From positions 1-8,068 of the forward strand of contig JAPWVC010000056.1 in NCBI GenBank assembly GCA_028275195.1: a DNA stretch of 8,068 bases, given 5' to 3'. Position 1 is the first letter of the stretch, and each line of letters opens with the position of its first letter. Position numbers and translations under genes: made by a program. This stretch comes from Candidatus Acetothermia bacterium (GTDB lineage: Bacteria; Bipolaricaulota; Bipolaricaulia; RBG-16-55-9; JANLFV01). The notes under the pieces were generated by a model, which was not told where the DNA came from, ran no database searches, and was given only the letters and a program-made list of their open reading frames with translations. Of this stretch, positions 1 to 5,350 are shown piece by piece.

Positions 1-343
1 GATCGCCCGCGCGGCCTATGAATACCAGAAGCAGGTTGAGTCCGGGGAGCAAGTGATCGTCGGGGTCAACAAATATGCGATCGAGGAGGACCATAAGCCC
101 CATATTCTGCGGGTCGACCCCGAGGTCCAGCGGCGGCAGATCGCGCGATTGAATCAGGTCAAGAGGGAGCGAGATAATGCCAAGGTGCAGGCCGCGCTCG
201 ACGGCTTGCGCCGGGCCTGTGAGCGGGGGGAGAACCGGATGCCTCACATCCTTGAGGCAGTCAAGGCCTACGCGACCTTGCAGGAGATCATGGATGTCCT
301 CCGCGAGATCTACGGCCAATACCGCGAGCCGGCGATGTTCTAG
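1..343 (+). CDS. mcmA1: Methylmalonyl-CoA mutase large (catalytic) subunit, C-terminal part
   Basis: Only the last 113 codons are present; the frame is open from base 2 and the gene begins outside the window. The protein would catalyse the B12-dependent interconversion of methylmalonyl-CoA and succinyl-CoA in the cytoplasm, together with the separate cobalamin-binding subunit encoded next. Recognition rests on the well-conserved end of the catalytic TIM-barrel subunit: the VGVNKY segment after a GTG at 53, then ILRVDPEVQRRQIARLNQVK, ERDN, and a GENRMPHILEAVKAYAT stretch leading to a DVLREIYGQY terminus. The GTG at 53 is internal, not a start, because the upstream residues (EYQKQVESGEQ) also match the family. 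The stop at 341-343 lies 18 bases before the small-subunit ATG, so the two are cotranscribed. The two-gene arrangement is the one seen in archaea and many thermophiles and Firmicutes. Certain as to family. Confidence 0.95.
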   Translation, partial: IARAAYEYQKQVESGEQVIVGVNKYAIEEDHKPHILRVDPEVQRRQIARLNQVKRERDNAKVQAALDGLRRACERGENRMPHILEAVKAYATLQEIMDVLREIYGQYREPAMF

Positions 344-361
344 CTAGGCCGGGAGGCGGGG

Positions 362-772
362 ATGGAAAAGGAAGGGAAGAAGATCCGGGTCTTGATGGCC
401 AAGGTCGGACTCGACGGCCACGATCGCGGGGTGAAGGTGATCTGTAGTGCCTTGCGTGATGCGGGGATGGAGGTGATCTACACCGGCTTGCACAACACCC
501 CTGAGGAGGTCGTCCGGGCCGCGATCCAAGAGGATGTGGATGTGATCGGGATTAGCCTCCTCTCCGGGGCCCACATGGCGATCTTCCCCAAGATCCGAAA
601 GCTGATGGACGAGCACGGCCTGAATGATGTCCTCCTCCTCGGCGGGGGGATCATCCCCGATGAGGATAAGGAGGCGCTGCGGAAGCTCGGGGTGAAGGGC
701 CTCTTCGGGCCGGGGACACCGCTGAGCGAGATCGTGGAATACATCAAGAGAGAAGTGGGCCAGCGCGGGTGA
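362..772 (+). CDS. mcmA2: Methylmalonyl-CoA mutase small subunit, B12-binding domain
   Basis: A 136-residue stand-alone cobalamin-binding (Rossmann-like) domain that supplies adenosylcobalamin to the mutase encoded upstream. The base-off/His-on signature DxHxxG is complete as DGHDRG (residues 18-23), with His20 the predicted lower axial cobalt ligand. The companion motifs are SLLSG (65-69) and the glycine turn LLLGGG (91-96), followed by GLFGPGTP (113-120), which contacts the nucleotide tail in this family. Length is normal for a separate mutase small subunit (about 130-150). ATG at 362 is preceded by GGGAGG (351-356) at good spacing. Its TGA (770-772) overlaps the GTG start of the next gene, so those two are probably translationally coupled. 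No MeaB-type chaperone GTPase or epimerase is visible; they may lie upstream or elsewhere. It could not be a corrinoid methyltransferase domain: the PGTP end and partner gene argue for the mutase. Confidence 0.96.
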   Translation: MEKEGKKIRVLMAKVGLDGHDRGVKVICSALRDAGMEVIYTGLHNTPEEVVRAAIQEDVDVIGISLLSGAHMAIFPKIRKLMDEHGLNDVLLLGGGIIPDEDKEALRKLGVKGLFGPGTPLSEIVEYIKREVGQRG

Positions 773-1407
773 GGAGAGGGATAGAGCCTAAGCCCCCCGA
801 GGAGTTCCTCCGCTGGGCCTACGATGGCCGAGCGGAACTGGTCCGTCGTCAGGTCCGCGGGGAAGTCCAGCCGCATGAGCTCCTTCTTGGCTTCAGTCGT
901 CATACCCCGGCTGTGGTCTCTTACGGCCCGGCAGGGCTGAATGCCGCGATCAAAGGGGTGGGCTTCCTCCCCAAGCCCAGGTATTTGAAGGAGACCCTCG
1001 ATGCCTTCCTAGAGCATATCGACCGGGGCTGGCGCGAGGGCTACCGCGAGGAGGGGCTCAAGCTCCTGGTCCGCCTGCTCTACGATGAAGGCTGCCGAGA
1101 GCGGCTCGACTTCACCAAGCTCGGCTCGCTGGAGCTCGCGCGCGGCCACTCTTGGGAGAACCTCCGGGCGAATCCCAAGGTGACACTGCTCTTCTATCAG
1201 CCGCCGAATATCAGCTATGAGGTCCGCGGGAGGGCCGAGATCCATGAGGAGGGCAGCCTTTATCATTTGCTAATCAATGCCCAGCATGATGTCTACCACC
1301 GACCCGAGCGGGCATGCTGGGCCACCCGCCCCGCCTATGTCTTCCTTATTGAAGAGATTTACGATAACTCGGCAAGGGATGGGGGCTTCGGCCGGAGGAT
1401 CTATTGA
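769..1407 (+). CDS. Probable PNPOx-like FMN-binding split-barrel protein
   Basis: A 212-residue protein of uncertain role. The second half looks like the pyridoxamine 5'-phosphate oxidase-type FMN-binding split barrel: LGSLELARGHSWENLRANP (118-136) followed by VTLLFYQPP (138-146), YEVRGRAEIHEEG (150-162) and a closing strand AYVFLIEEIYDNS (189-201), the usual order of strands in that fold. The first 110 residues, including a GPAGLNAAIKG segment (53-63) and a predicted helical stretch (70-105), I do not recognise. The GTG start overlaps the TGA of the B12-binding subunit gene, implying coupling to methylmalonyl-CoA mutase. The site upstream is weak, and a GAGGAGAG sits just after the GTG, so the start is not settled. 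Flavin or heme binding, and a role in cofactor or redox care of B12, are inference only. Its stop overlaps the converging mrp-type gene by 7 bases. Confidence 0.6.
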   Translation: MRRGIEPKPPEEFLRWAYDGRAELVRRQVRGEVQPHELLLGFSRHTPAVVSYGPAGLNAAIKGVGFLPKPRYLKETLDAFLEHIDRGWREGYREEGLKLLVRLLYDEGCRERLDFTKLGSLELARGHSWENLRANPKVTLLFYQPPNISYEVRGRAEIHEEGSLYHLLINAQHDVYHRPERACWATRPAYVFLIEEIYDNSARDGGFGRRIY

Positions 1408-2240
1408 GGCTTCGCATGCACTAAGAGCAGGAGCTCCTCGATCCGATCGGCGATTTCCTTCAAGGCGATGGAGATATCCGCTCCCTCATCCTCGAGGATG
1501 ATCGGCCTGCCGAGGTCCGCACCCTGGCGAGCCCGGAGGTCGAAGGGAACCTTTCCAAGGAAGTGGACACCGAGGTCCAGTGCCGCCTGCTCACCGCCGC
1601 CGCTCCCGAATATATCGATCTCATGGCCGCAGTTGGGGCATTTCAGACCGGACATGTTCTCCACCACCCCGATCTTGGGTATGCCCATCCTCTTGGCCAT
1701 GTTGATCGCCCGGCGACTGTCGATCAGGGCCATCTCCTGTGGTGTGGTCACTATTACTGCCATCTCCGGCTCCATCCGCTGGGCGATGGTCATCACCTCA
1801 TCGCCCGTCCCCGGCGGGAGGTCGGCCACCAAGAAGTCCAATTCCCCCCAGGCCACATCCCCCAAGAACTGCTCGAGGGCCCTCGACCTCATCGGCCCGC
1901 GCCAGATCACCGGTGAGTCCGGAGGGATGAGCGTCGCCAACGAAATGACTCTCACCCCATCCCTCTCCGGGGGGAGCAGGCTCTCATCTTCTGTCACCTC
2001 CGGAGGCTGGTGGAGCCCGACCATCTGGGGGACATTCGGGCCGGTGATGTCGGCATCGAGGAGTCCGACCTGCTTCCCTCGCTTGGCTAGGGCATAGGCG
2101 AGATTGACCGCCACGGTCGTCTTCCCCACCCCGCCCTTCCCGCTGAAGACCACTACCCGATGCTTGATCTTCGCCAGGTTCTCCTTGATCCGCCGTTGCT
2201 GCTCCTCCAGCAGCTTCGCTCGCTCGCCTTGTGTGGCCAT
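1401..2240 (-). CDS. mrp: Mrp/NBP35 (ApbC) family Fe-S cluster carrier ATPase
   Basis: A 279-residue cytoplasmic P-loop ATPase of the SIMIBI class. Family members bind a [4Fe-4S] cluster at a dimer interface and pass it to apo-proteins. The deviant Walker A is SGKGGVGKTT (33-42), preceded by an N-terminal helix (1-28). Further motifs are LLDADITGPNVPQM (60-73), the Walker B-like FLVADLPPGTGDE (136-148), the TTPQEMALIDSRRA switch (165-178) and the signature VENMSGLKCPNCG, whose CxxC (Cys201, Cys204) holds the cluster. Length is normal for a bare Mrp core: the N-terminal MIP18-type domain of many bacterial Mrps and the C-terminal ORP domain of Desulfovibrio Mrp-ORP are both missing. It is last in the minus-strand operon, 10 bases after the preceding MinD-type gene, with AAAGGGG before its ATG. 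Its 3' end overlaps the plus-strand PNPOx-like gene by 7 bases. Confidence 0.93.
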   Translation of the reverse strand: MATQGERAKLLEEQQRRIKENLAKIKHRVVVFSGKGGVGKTTVAVNLAYALAKRGKQVGLLDADITGPNVPQMVGLHQPPEVTEDESLLPPERDGVRVISLATLIPPDSPVIWRGPMRSRALEQFLGDVAWGELDFLVADLPPGTGDEVMTIAQRMEPEMAVIVTTPQEMALIDSRRAINMAKRMGIPKIGVVENMSGLKCPNCGHEIDIFGSGGGEQAALDLGVHFLGKVPFDLRARQGADLGRPIILEDEGADISIALKEIADRIEELLLLVHAKPQ

Positions 2241-2250
2241 CTTCGCCCCT

Positions 2251-3141
2251 TTACCTCCGGGAAATCCGCTCTAACTCCAGGATCTCACCCAATCTGGCCC
2301 AGACCTCCTCGATCGCTCGGGTCACCGGGCCATCGGAGCACTCGATTACCGACCTCCCTTGGACCATCGCTTCAGTCACTACATCGTCGTAAGGGATTCG
2401 GCCGATCACCTCTAGCCCTTGCCCCGTGGCGAATTGCTCGATCTGCCGGGCCATCTCCTCATTCAAGTCGTATTTATTGATGCAAATGAGCGCTCTGGTC
2501 CGGAAGTGGCGGGCCAGGCCGAGGACCCGCTCCAGGTCGTGGAGCCCCGCTAGCGTCGGCTCAGTGACGATCAAGGCCGCTGTGGCCCCGCCGAGGGAGG
2601 CGATCACCGGGCAGCCGAGCCCCGGCGGGCCGTCGATGATGATAAGCTCCGCTCCTTCTGAATGCGCTAGCTCCGTCGCTCGCTGCTTCACTAGCGTCAC
2701 TAGCTTCCCCGAGGTCCCTTCTCCCGGCTCAAGCTGGCCGTGGACTAGCGACCCGAACCTGGTGGAGGAGATGTAGACATGGCCAGAGAGCCGGGGCTTC
2801 AGCTCGATCGCCCCTGCGGGACAGATGAAGGCGCAGACCCCACAGCCCTCGCAGCGGAAGGGGCCGATCGAGAAGCGGCCTCCTCTCTCGGAGATGGCGG
2901 CGAAGCGGCAGCTCTTTTGGCAGGCCCCGCATCCGATACACCTCTGCTCGTCGAGGACTGCCACCTTCGAGCCCTCGAACGGCTCGGACCTCTCGAGCTT
3001 AGGGTCCATCAGCAGGTGGAGGTCGGCGGCATCGACATCGCAGTCGGCCAAGACCTTGTCCTGCGCTAGGGCAGCGAAGGCGGCGACGAGGGTCGTCTTC
3101 CCTGTCCCACCCTTCCCGCTGAGCACCACGAGCTGCCTCAT
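2251..3141 (-). CDS. MinD-superfamily ATPase with inserted ferredoxin domain (second copy)
   Basis: A 296-residue P-loop ATPase of the COG1149 type: a MinD/Mrp-like fold interrupted by a 2x[4Fe-4S] ferredoxin. The N-terminus MRQLVVLSGKGGTGKTT carries the Walker A (8-17), followed by LADCDVDAADLHLLM (31-45). Two complete cluster motifs follow: Cys68/71/74/78 (CIGCGACQKSC) and Cys97/100/103/107 (CEGCGVCAFICP). The ATPase resumes with LIIIDGPPGLGCPV (166-179), TEPTLAGLHDLE (193-204) and CINKYDLN. The protein should couple ATP hydrolysis to electron or Fe-S cluster movement. Paired copies of this type are part of the ORP complex in Desulfovibrio. Its ATG overlaps the TGA of the first copy (ATGA, 3138-3141), with AGGAGG upstream, so equimolar coupled synthesis and a heterodimer are plausible. 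It is not the cell-division MinD: no membrane-targeting amphipathic C-terminal helix is obvious, and the ferredoxin insertion is diagnostic. Confidence 0.93.
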   Translation of the reverse strand: MRQLVVLSGKGGTGKTTLVAAFAALAQDKVLADCDVDAADLHLLMDPKLERSEPFEGSKVAVLDEQRCIGCGACQKSCRFAAISERGGRFSIGPFRCEGCGVCAFICPAGAIELKPRLSGHVYISSTRFGSLVHGQLEPGEGTSGKLVTLVKQRATELAHSEGAELIIIDGPPGLGCPVIASLGGATAALIVTEPTLAGLHDLERVLGLARHFRTRALICINKYDLNEEMARQIEQFATGQGLEVIGRIPYDDVVTEAMVQGRSVIECSDGPVTRAIEEVWARLGEILELERISRR

Positions 3142-3995
3142 CGGGCCTCCTGGCTGGCCAATTCCCCAAGCTCAGCGAACATCTCTCGGAAAGGCTCTCG
3201 CCACTCCGGGAGCTCCAGGACGAGCGGGACACCATTAGAGTAAGCGACGGCGATCCGCCGATCGAGAGGGATCCGCAGGAGGATCGGGAGTCCCTCGCGG
3301 GTGCAATACTTCTCTATGCCCTTGTCGCCGACCCCGTCGCGGTTGAGGACCACGCCCATCCGCAGGCCGAGCGTCTTGGCCACATTCACGGCGAGCTTCA
3401 GGTCATGGAGCCCGAACGGCGTCGGCTCAGTCACTAAGAGGACAAAGTCCGCGCCATGCATCGTCTCGATCACCGGGCAGCCGGTCCCCGGGGCGGAGTC
3501 GAGGATCGCGATCTTCTCCGGGTCTATCTTCTCCTTCAGCCGGCGGATGAGCGGCGTGGCGAGCGGCTCCCCGACGGCGAGCCTCCCCTGGAGATACTCC
3601 ATGCCATTAGCAATGCCATGCTCGATCACCCCTAGCTCTACATCGTATTCAAAGATGGCATTCTTGGGGCAGACCAGATGGCAGAGGCCGCAGCCGTGGC
3701 AGAGCTCCGGATAGACAAGGGCCAGCTTGCCCTTGAGGACCATGATCGCGTTGAACTGGCAGGCCTCGCTGCACTTCCCGCAATAGTCGCACTTGCTCTC
3801 ATCGACCTTCGGGCGCTTGACATAGATCGGCTCCTGCTCCGTGATCTTGGGCTTGAGCAAGATATGGGCATCGGGCTCCTCGACATCGCAGTCGAGGAAC
3901 TGGACCGGATATCGATCCTGGAGGGCCAGGGCGAGCGAGGTCGCCACGGTCGTCTTCCCTGTCCCGCCCTTGCCCGCGGTCACGACGAGCTGCAG
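3138..3995 (-). CDS. MinD-superfamily ATPase with inserted ferredoxin domain (first copy), probable CTG start
   Basis: A 285-residue paralogue of the next gene with the same architecture. With the CTG start at 3995 the N-terminus reads MQLVVTAGKGGTGKTT, which lines up with MRQLVVLSGKGGTGKTT of the other copy and keeps the first beta strand. Walker A lies at residues 7-16. The cluster motifs are Cys69/72/75/79 (CDYCGKCSEAC) and Cys99/102/105/109 (CHGCGLCHLVCP). Later come IAILDSAPGTGCPV and TEPTPFGLHDLK. There is no ATG or TTG between the upstream in-frame TGA (4016-4014) and Walker A. The first GTG (3983) would leave only three residues before the GKGG of the P-loop and lies about 18 bases from the ribosome-binding site, whereas AAAGGAG (4008-4002) is six bases from the CTG. 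An in-frame GTG start remains the alternative. Likely function: ATP-driven electron or Fe-S cluster handling with its paralogue and the NifX-type proteins. Confidence 0.92.
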   Translation of the reverse strand: MQLVVTAGKGGTGKTTVATSLALALQDRYPVQFLDCDVEEPDAHILLKPKITEQEPIYVKRPKVDESKCDYCGKCSEACQFNAIMVLKGKLALVYPELCHGCGLCHLVCPKNAIFEYDVELGVIEHGIANGMEYLQGRLAVGEPLATPLIRRLKEKIDPEKIAILDSAPGTGCPVIETMHGADFVLLVTEPTPFGLHDLKLAVNVAKTLGLRMGVVLNRDGVGDKGIEKYCTREGLPILLRIPLDRRIAVAYSNGVPLVLELPEWREPFREMFAELGELASQEAR

Positions 3996-4001
3996 CTTAG
4001 G

Positions 4002-4008
4002 CTCCTTT
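4002..4008 (-). promoter_or_regulatory. Ribosome-binding site that decides a CTG start
   Basis: AAAGGAG on the minus strand followed by six bases (CCTAAG) and then CTG at 3995-3993. This is the only good Shine-Dalgarno sequence in the 18-base gap after the NifX-type gene, and its spacing points to CTG rather than the GTG at 3983. Seen directly; use of CTG is inferred. Confidence 0.65.
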
Positions 4009-4013
4009 CCCGA

Positions 4014-4391
4014 TCAATGATGATGGTGCTCTCCGAACTTGTGCTCTCGACAGATATCCTCATCCGTGGCTGCCCGGAGCTGCCCTCTCTCCCAGGCCGC
4101 GAGGGCCTCCCGGGCGGTGCCCTGAGCGCCGAGATAGACCATCACGCCATGATCTTGGAAGAGGGCCATCGCTCTTCGGCCTAGCCCGGCGCAGAGGAGC
4201 ACATCGACGCCCGCCTGGGCCAGAAGCTCCGCGGGCAGCCCCGCGCCGCCCATGTGCTCGCTCTCGTTGGGGAGCACCTCGACCTCACCGGTCTCCGTGT
4301 CCACGATGGTGTAGGTAGGCACGCGGCCGAAGTGCTCGCCCACCCGATCGTCCAGCCCGCCGCTCCCCTCGGTCGGGATGCAGACTCTCAT
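4014..4391 (-). CDS. NifX/NifB-type (dinitrogenase Fe-Mo cofactor, ORP-like) domain protein with C-terminal His tail
   Basis: A 125-residue protein of the NifB/NifX/ORP domain family, whose members bind or carry metal-sulfur clusters such as FeMo-co precursors or the Mo-Cu-S cluster of ORP. The fold is recognised from MRVCIPTEG (1-9), LDDRVGEHFGRVPTYTIVD (13-31), the NESEHMGGAGLP turn (42-53), LLAQAGVDVLLCAGLGRRA (56-74) and a final GTAREALAAWERGQL helix (91-105). The C-terminus is unusual: Cys114, His117 and four consecutive histidines at the very end (122-125), a likely metal site. The ATG at 4391 starts one base after the stop of the small protein upstream, without its own clear Shine-Dalgarno sequence, so translation is probably coupled. 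An in-frame ATG at 4463 would overlap that gene and add residues foreign to the family. With no nif genes here, cofactor delivery to nitrogenase is unlikely; an ORP-like role fits the MinD-Fer/Mrp neighbours. Confidence 0.9.
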   Translation of the reverse strand: MRVCIPTEGSGGLDDRVGEHFGRVPTYTIVDTETGEVEVLPNESEHMGGAGLPAELLAQAGVDVLLCAGLGRRAMALFQDHGVMVYLGAQGTAREALAAWERGQLRAATDEDICREHKFGEHHHH

Positions 4392-4392
4392 C

Positions 4393-4632
4393 TCAGTAGT
4401 AATAGGGCGGGGAATAGGCAGCGCCATAGGGCTGATAAGCGGGGGGAACCCCATATGGCCCATAAGGATAAGGCCTCATCGGGCCATACATTCCGCTCCA
4501 CCACCATCTGGGGAGCCAGGGGAAGAAGCGACAGAAGGGATAGGGGTTGCCCATCCCGCGGCCGAAGCCCCAAGGCCTCCTTCCCATCCCCATTCCGTAT
4601 CCTGCCCCGAAGAAGGCTCTCCCTCTGGGCAT
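4393..4632 (-). CDS. Small Gly/Met/Arg- and aromatic-rich protein (DUF5320-like neighbourhood protein)
   Basis: A 79-residue low-complexity protein starting MPRGRAFFGAGYGMGMGRRP. The first third is Gly/Met/Arg-rich, the middle is PFCRFFPWLPRWWW (32-45, single Cys34), and the remainder is Pro/Tyr/Gly-rich and ends in YYY. By my count 23 of 79 residues are aromatic (12 Tyr, 6 Phe, 5 Trp). No membrane segment, signal peptide or enzyme motif is visible; it is probably disordered. Small proteins beginning MPRG and rich in Gly, Trp and Pro often sit beside NifX-type genes, some under DUF5320, but membership is a guess from composition. Two adjacent ATGs exist (4635 and 4632). AAAGGAGG at 4646-4639 is three bases from the first and six from the second, so I prefer 4632. 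That the frame is real is supported by this site, by exact fit between flanking genes, and by coupling to the next start (TGA, one base, ATG). Function unknown. Confidence 0.75.
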   Translation of the reverse strand: MPRGRAFFGAGYGMGMGRRPWGFGRGMGNPYPFCRFFPWLPRWWWSGMYGPMRPYPYGPYGVPPAYQPYGAAYSPPYYY

Positions 4633-4638
4633 CATTCG

Positions 4639-4646
4639 CCTCCTTT
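4639..4646 (-). promoter_or_regulatory. Strong ribosome-binding site, AAAGGAGG
   Basis: AAAGGAGG on the minus strand, in the 36-base gap after the NifX-fusion gene. Its spacing (three bases to ATG 4635, six to ATG 4632) favours the second of two adjacent start codons and supports the small low-complexity frame as a translated gene. Confidence 0.7.
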
Positions 4647-4671
4647 CTGAGCGGTCAATGGCTTAAATTCC

Positions 4672-5331
4672 TCATTCCCCGAGCTCTTCGAGCCTCTTCT
4701 TGATCTGCTTTAACTGGTTCTCCAGCATCTCGGCCTGGTCTTTCAGCATCCTCAGCTCCTGCTCCCTGGTCATCTGGGGCATTCCCACAGCAGGAGCAGG
4801 CGGCACTGAGGCCTGAGGCCCAAAGTAAGGGGCTTGAGGTGGGGACATCATCCCCTGACCCCACATGCCTCGGCCCATTCCCCTGCCCATCCCGCCGCCG
4901 CGGCCCATCCCACGGCCCATACCCATCCCGTGGCCCATGCCACCGCCACGGCCCATTCCCGGGCCGAAGCCCGGAGCAGCCATCGCCCCGGCGCTGAACG
5001 GGGCGAGCTCGCCCTTGAGATAGCGCTCGACCGCCTCGCGGACGGTCAGCCCCGAGATGCTGAGCATTTCCACTCCCGCCTGGGCCAAGACCCCGGCAGC
5101 GTTCGGGCCGTAGTTTCCGGCGATCACGGCCTTCGCCCCGGAGTTAGCCGCCCACTGTGCGGCCTGGATTCCGGCCCCGCCAGCGGCACTGGCAGCCGGG
5201 TTGGGGACCACTTCCACGCTTCCGATTCTGCCGTCCTCGACCTCGACCACCGTGAAGGTCGGCGCCCGCCCGAAGGTCGGACAGACCTGGTCCTCGAGGC
5301 CCCCTTTGGTCGTTGCCACTAGGATCTTCAC
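4672..5331 (-). CDS. NifX-domain protein fused to Met-Gly-Arg segment and C-terminal coiled coil
   Basis: A 219-residue three-part protein. Residues 1-115 are a NifB/NifX/ORP-type domain: MKILVATTKGGLEDQV, CPTFGRAPTFTVVEVEDG (Cys17), VVPNPAASAAGGAGIQAAQ (41-59), AKAVIAGNYGPNAAGVLAQAGVEM (66-89) and TVREAVERYLKGEL (96-109). Residues 121-162 form a repeat of GMGRG-like units with ten Met and five Arg. After a Pro/Ala linker (163-187) comes a charged heptad helix, TREQELRMLKDQAEMLENQL continuing to LEELGE (188-219), very similar to the end of the upstream 108-residue protein. The domain probably binds a metal-sulfur cluster. The Met-rich part could bind soft metals such as Cu(I) or simply act as a flexible linker, and the coil should drive oligomerisation; these last points are inference. 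The start is GTG at 5331, eight bases after GGAG (5343-5340), 19 bases downstream of the previous stop. It is about 100 residues longer than a bare NifX domain. Confidence 0.88.
   Translation of the reverse strand: MKILVATTKGGLEDQVCPTFGRAPTFTVVEVEDGRIGSVEVVPNPAASAAGGAGIQAAQWAANSGAKAVIAGNYGPNAAGVLAQAGVEMLSISGLTVREAVERYLKGELAPFSAGAMAAPGFGPGMGRGGGMGHGMGMGRGMGRGGGMGRGMGRGMWGQGMMSPPQAPYFGPQASVPPAPAVGMPQMTREQELRMLKDQAEMLENQLKQIKKRLEELGE
4846..4971 (-). repeat. Imperfect Met-Gly-Arg coding repeat inside the NifX fusion
   Basis: On the plus strand the segment reads as irregular copies of GGCCCATNCC separated by GC-rich triplets; on the coding strand it gives GMGRG, GMGHG, GMGMG and related units (residues 121-162). 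It is in frame throughout and is best read as a low-complexity protein segment prone to slippage-driven length change, not as a CRISPR array: no spacers of constant length. Confidence 0.8.
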
Positions 5332-5350
5332 TCTCTCATCTCCTTCCCGA

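Noticed and set aside
478..903. 141-codon minus-strand open frame opposite the mutase small subunit and PNPOx-like gene
   Set aside because: Lies opposite two genes with clear family matches and coupled starts; its Arg/Ser/Pro-rich translation matches nothing and is a GC-rich shadow.
1468..2097. 209-codon plus-strand open frame opposite mrp
   Set aside because: The reverse strand encodes a full Mrp with all motifs; the plus-strand frame is an antisense shadow with no recognisable domain.
4392..4463. In-frame ATG at 4463 as start of the His-tailed NifX protein
   Set aside because: Would overlap the small aromatic protein gene by over 70 bases and add an N-terminus foreign to NifX; MRVCIPTEG at 4391 is the family start.
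4640..4671. Second promoter using TTGACC near 4650-4660
   Set aside because: No -10-like hexamer at suitable spacing; the stretch is filled by the AAAGGAGG ribosome-binding site and start codons.
4846..4971. CRISPR-like or satellite repeat
   Set aside because: Units are short, imperfect and in frame, without spacers; they encode the Met-Gly-Arg segment of the NifX fusion.
4014..5331. Nitrogenase cofactor biosynthesis locus
   Set aside because: Only the NifX-type fold is present; no nifHDK, nifEN or radical-SAM nifB in the window. ORP-like context with MinD-Fer and Mrp fits better.
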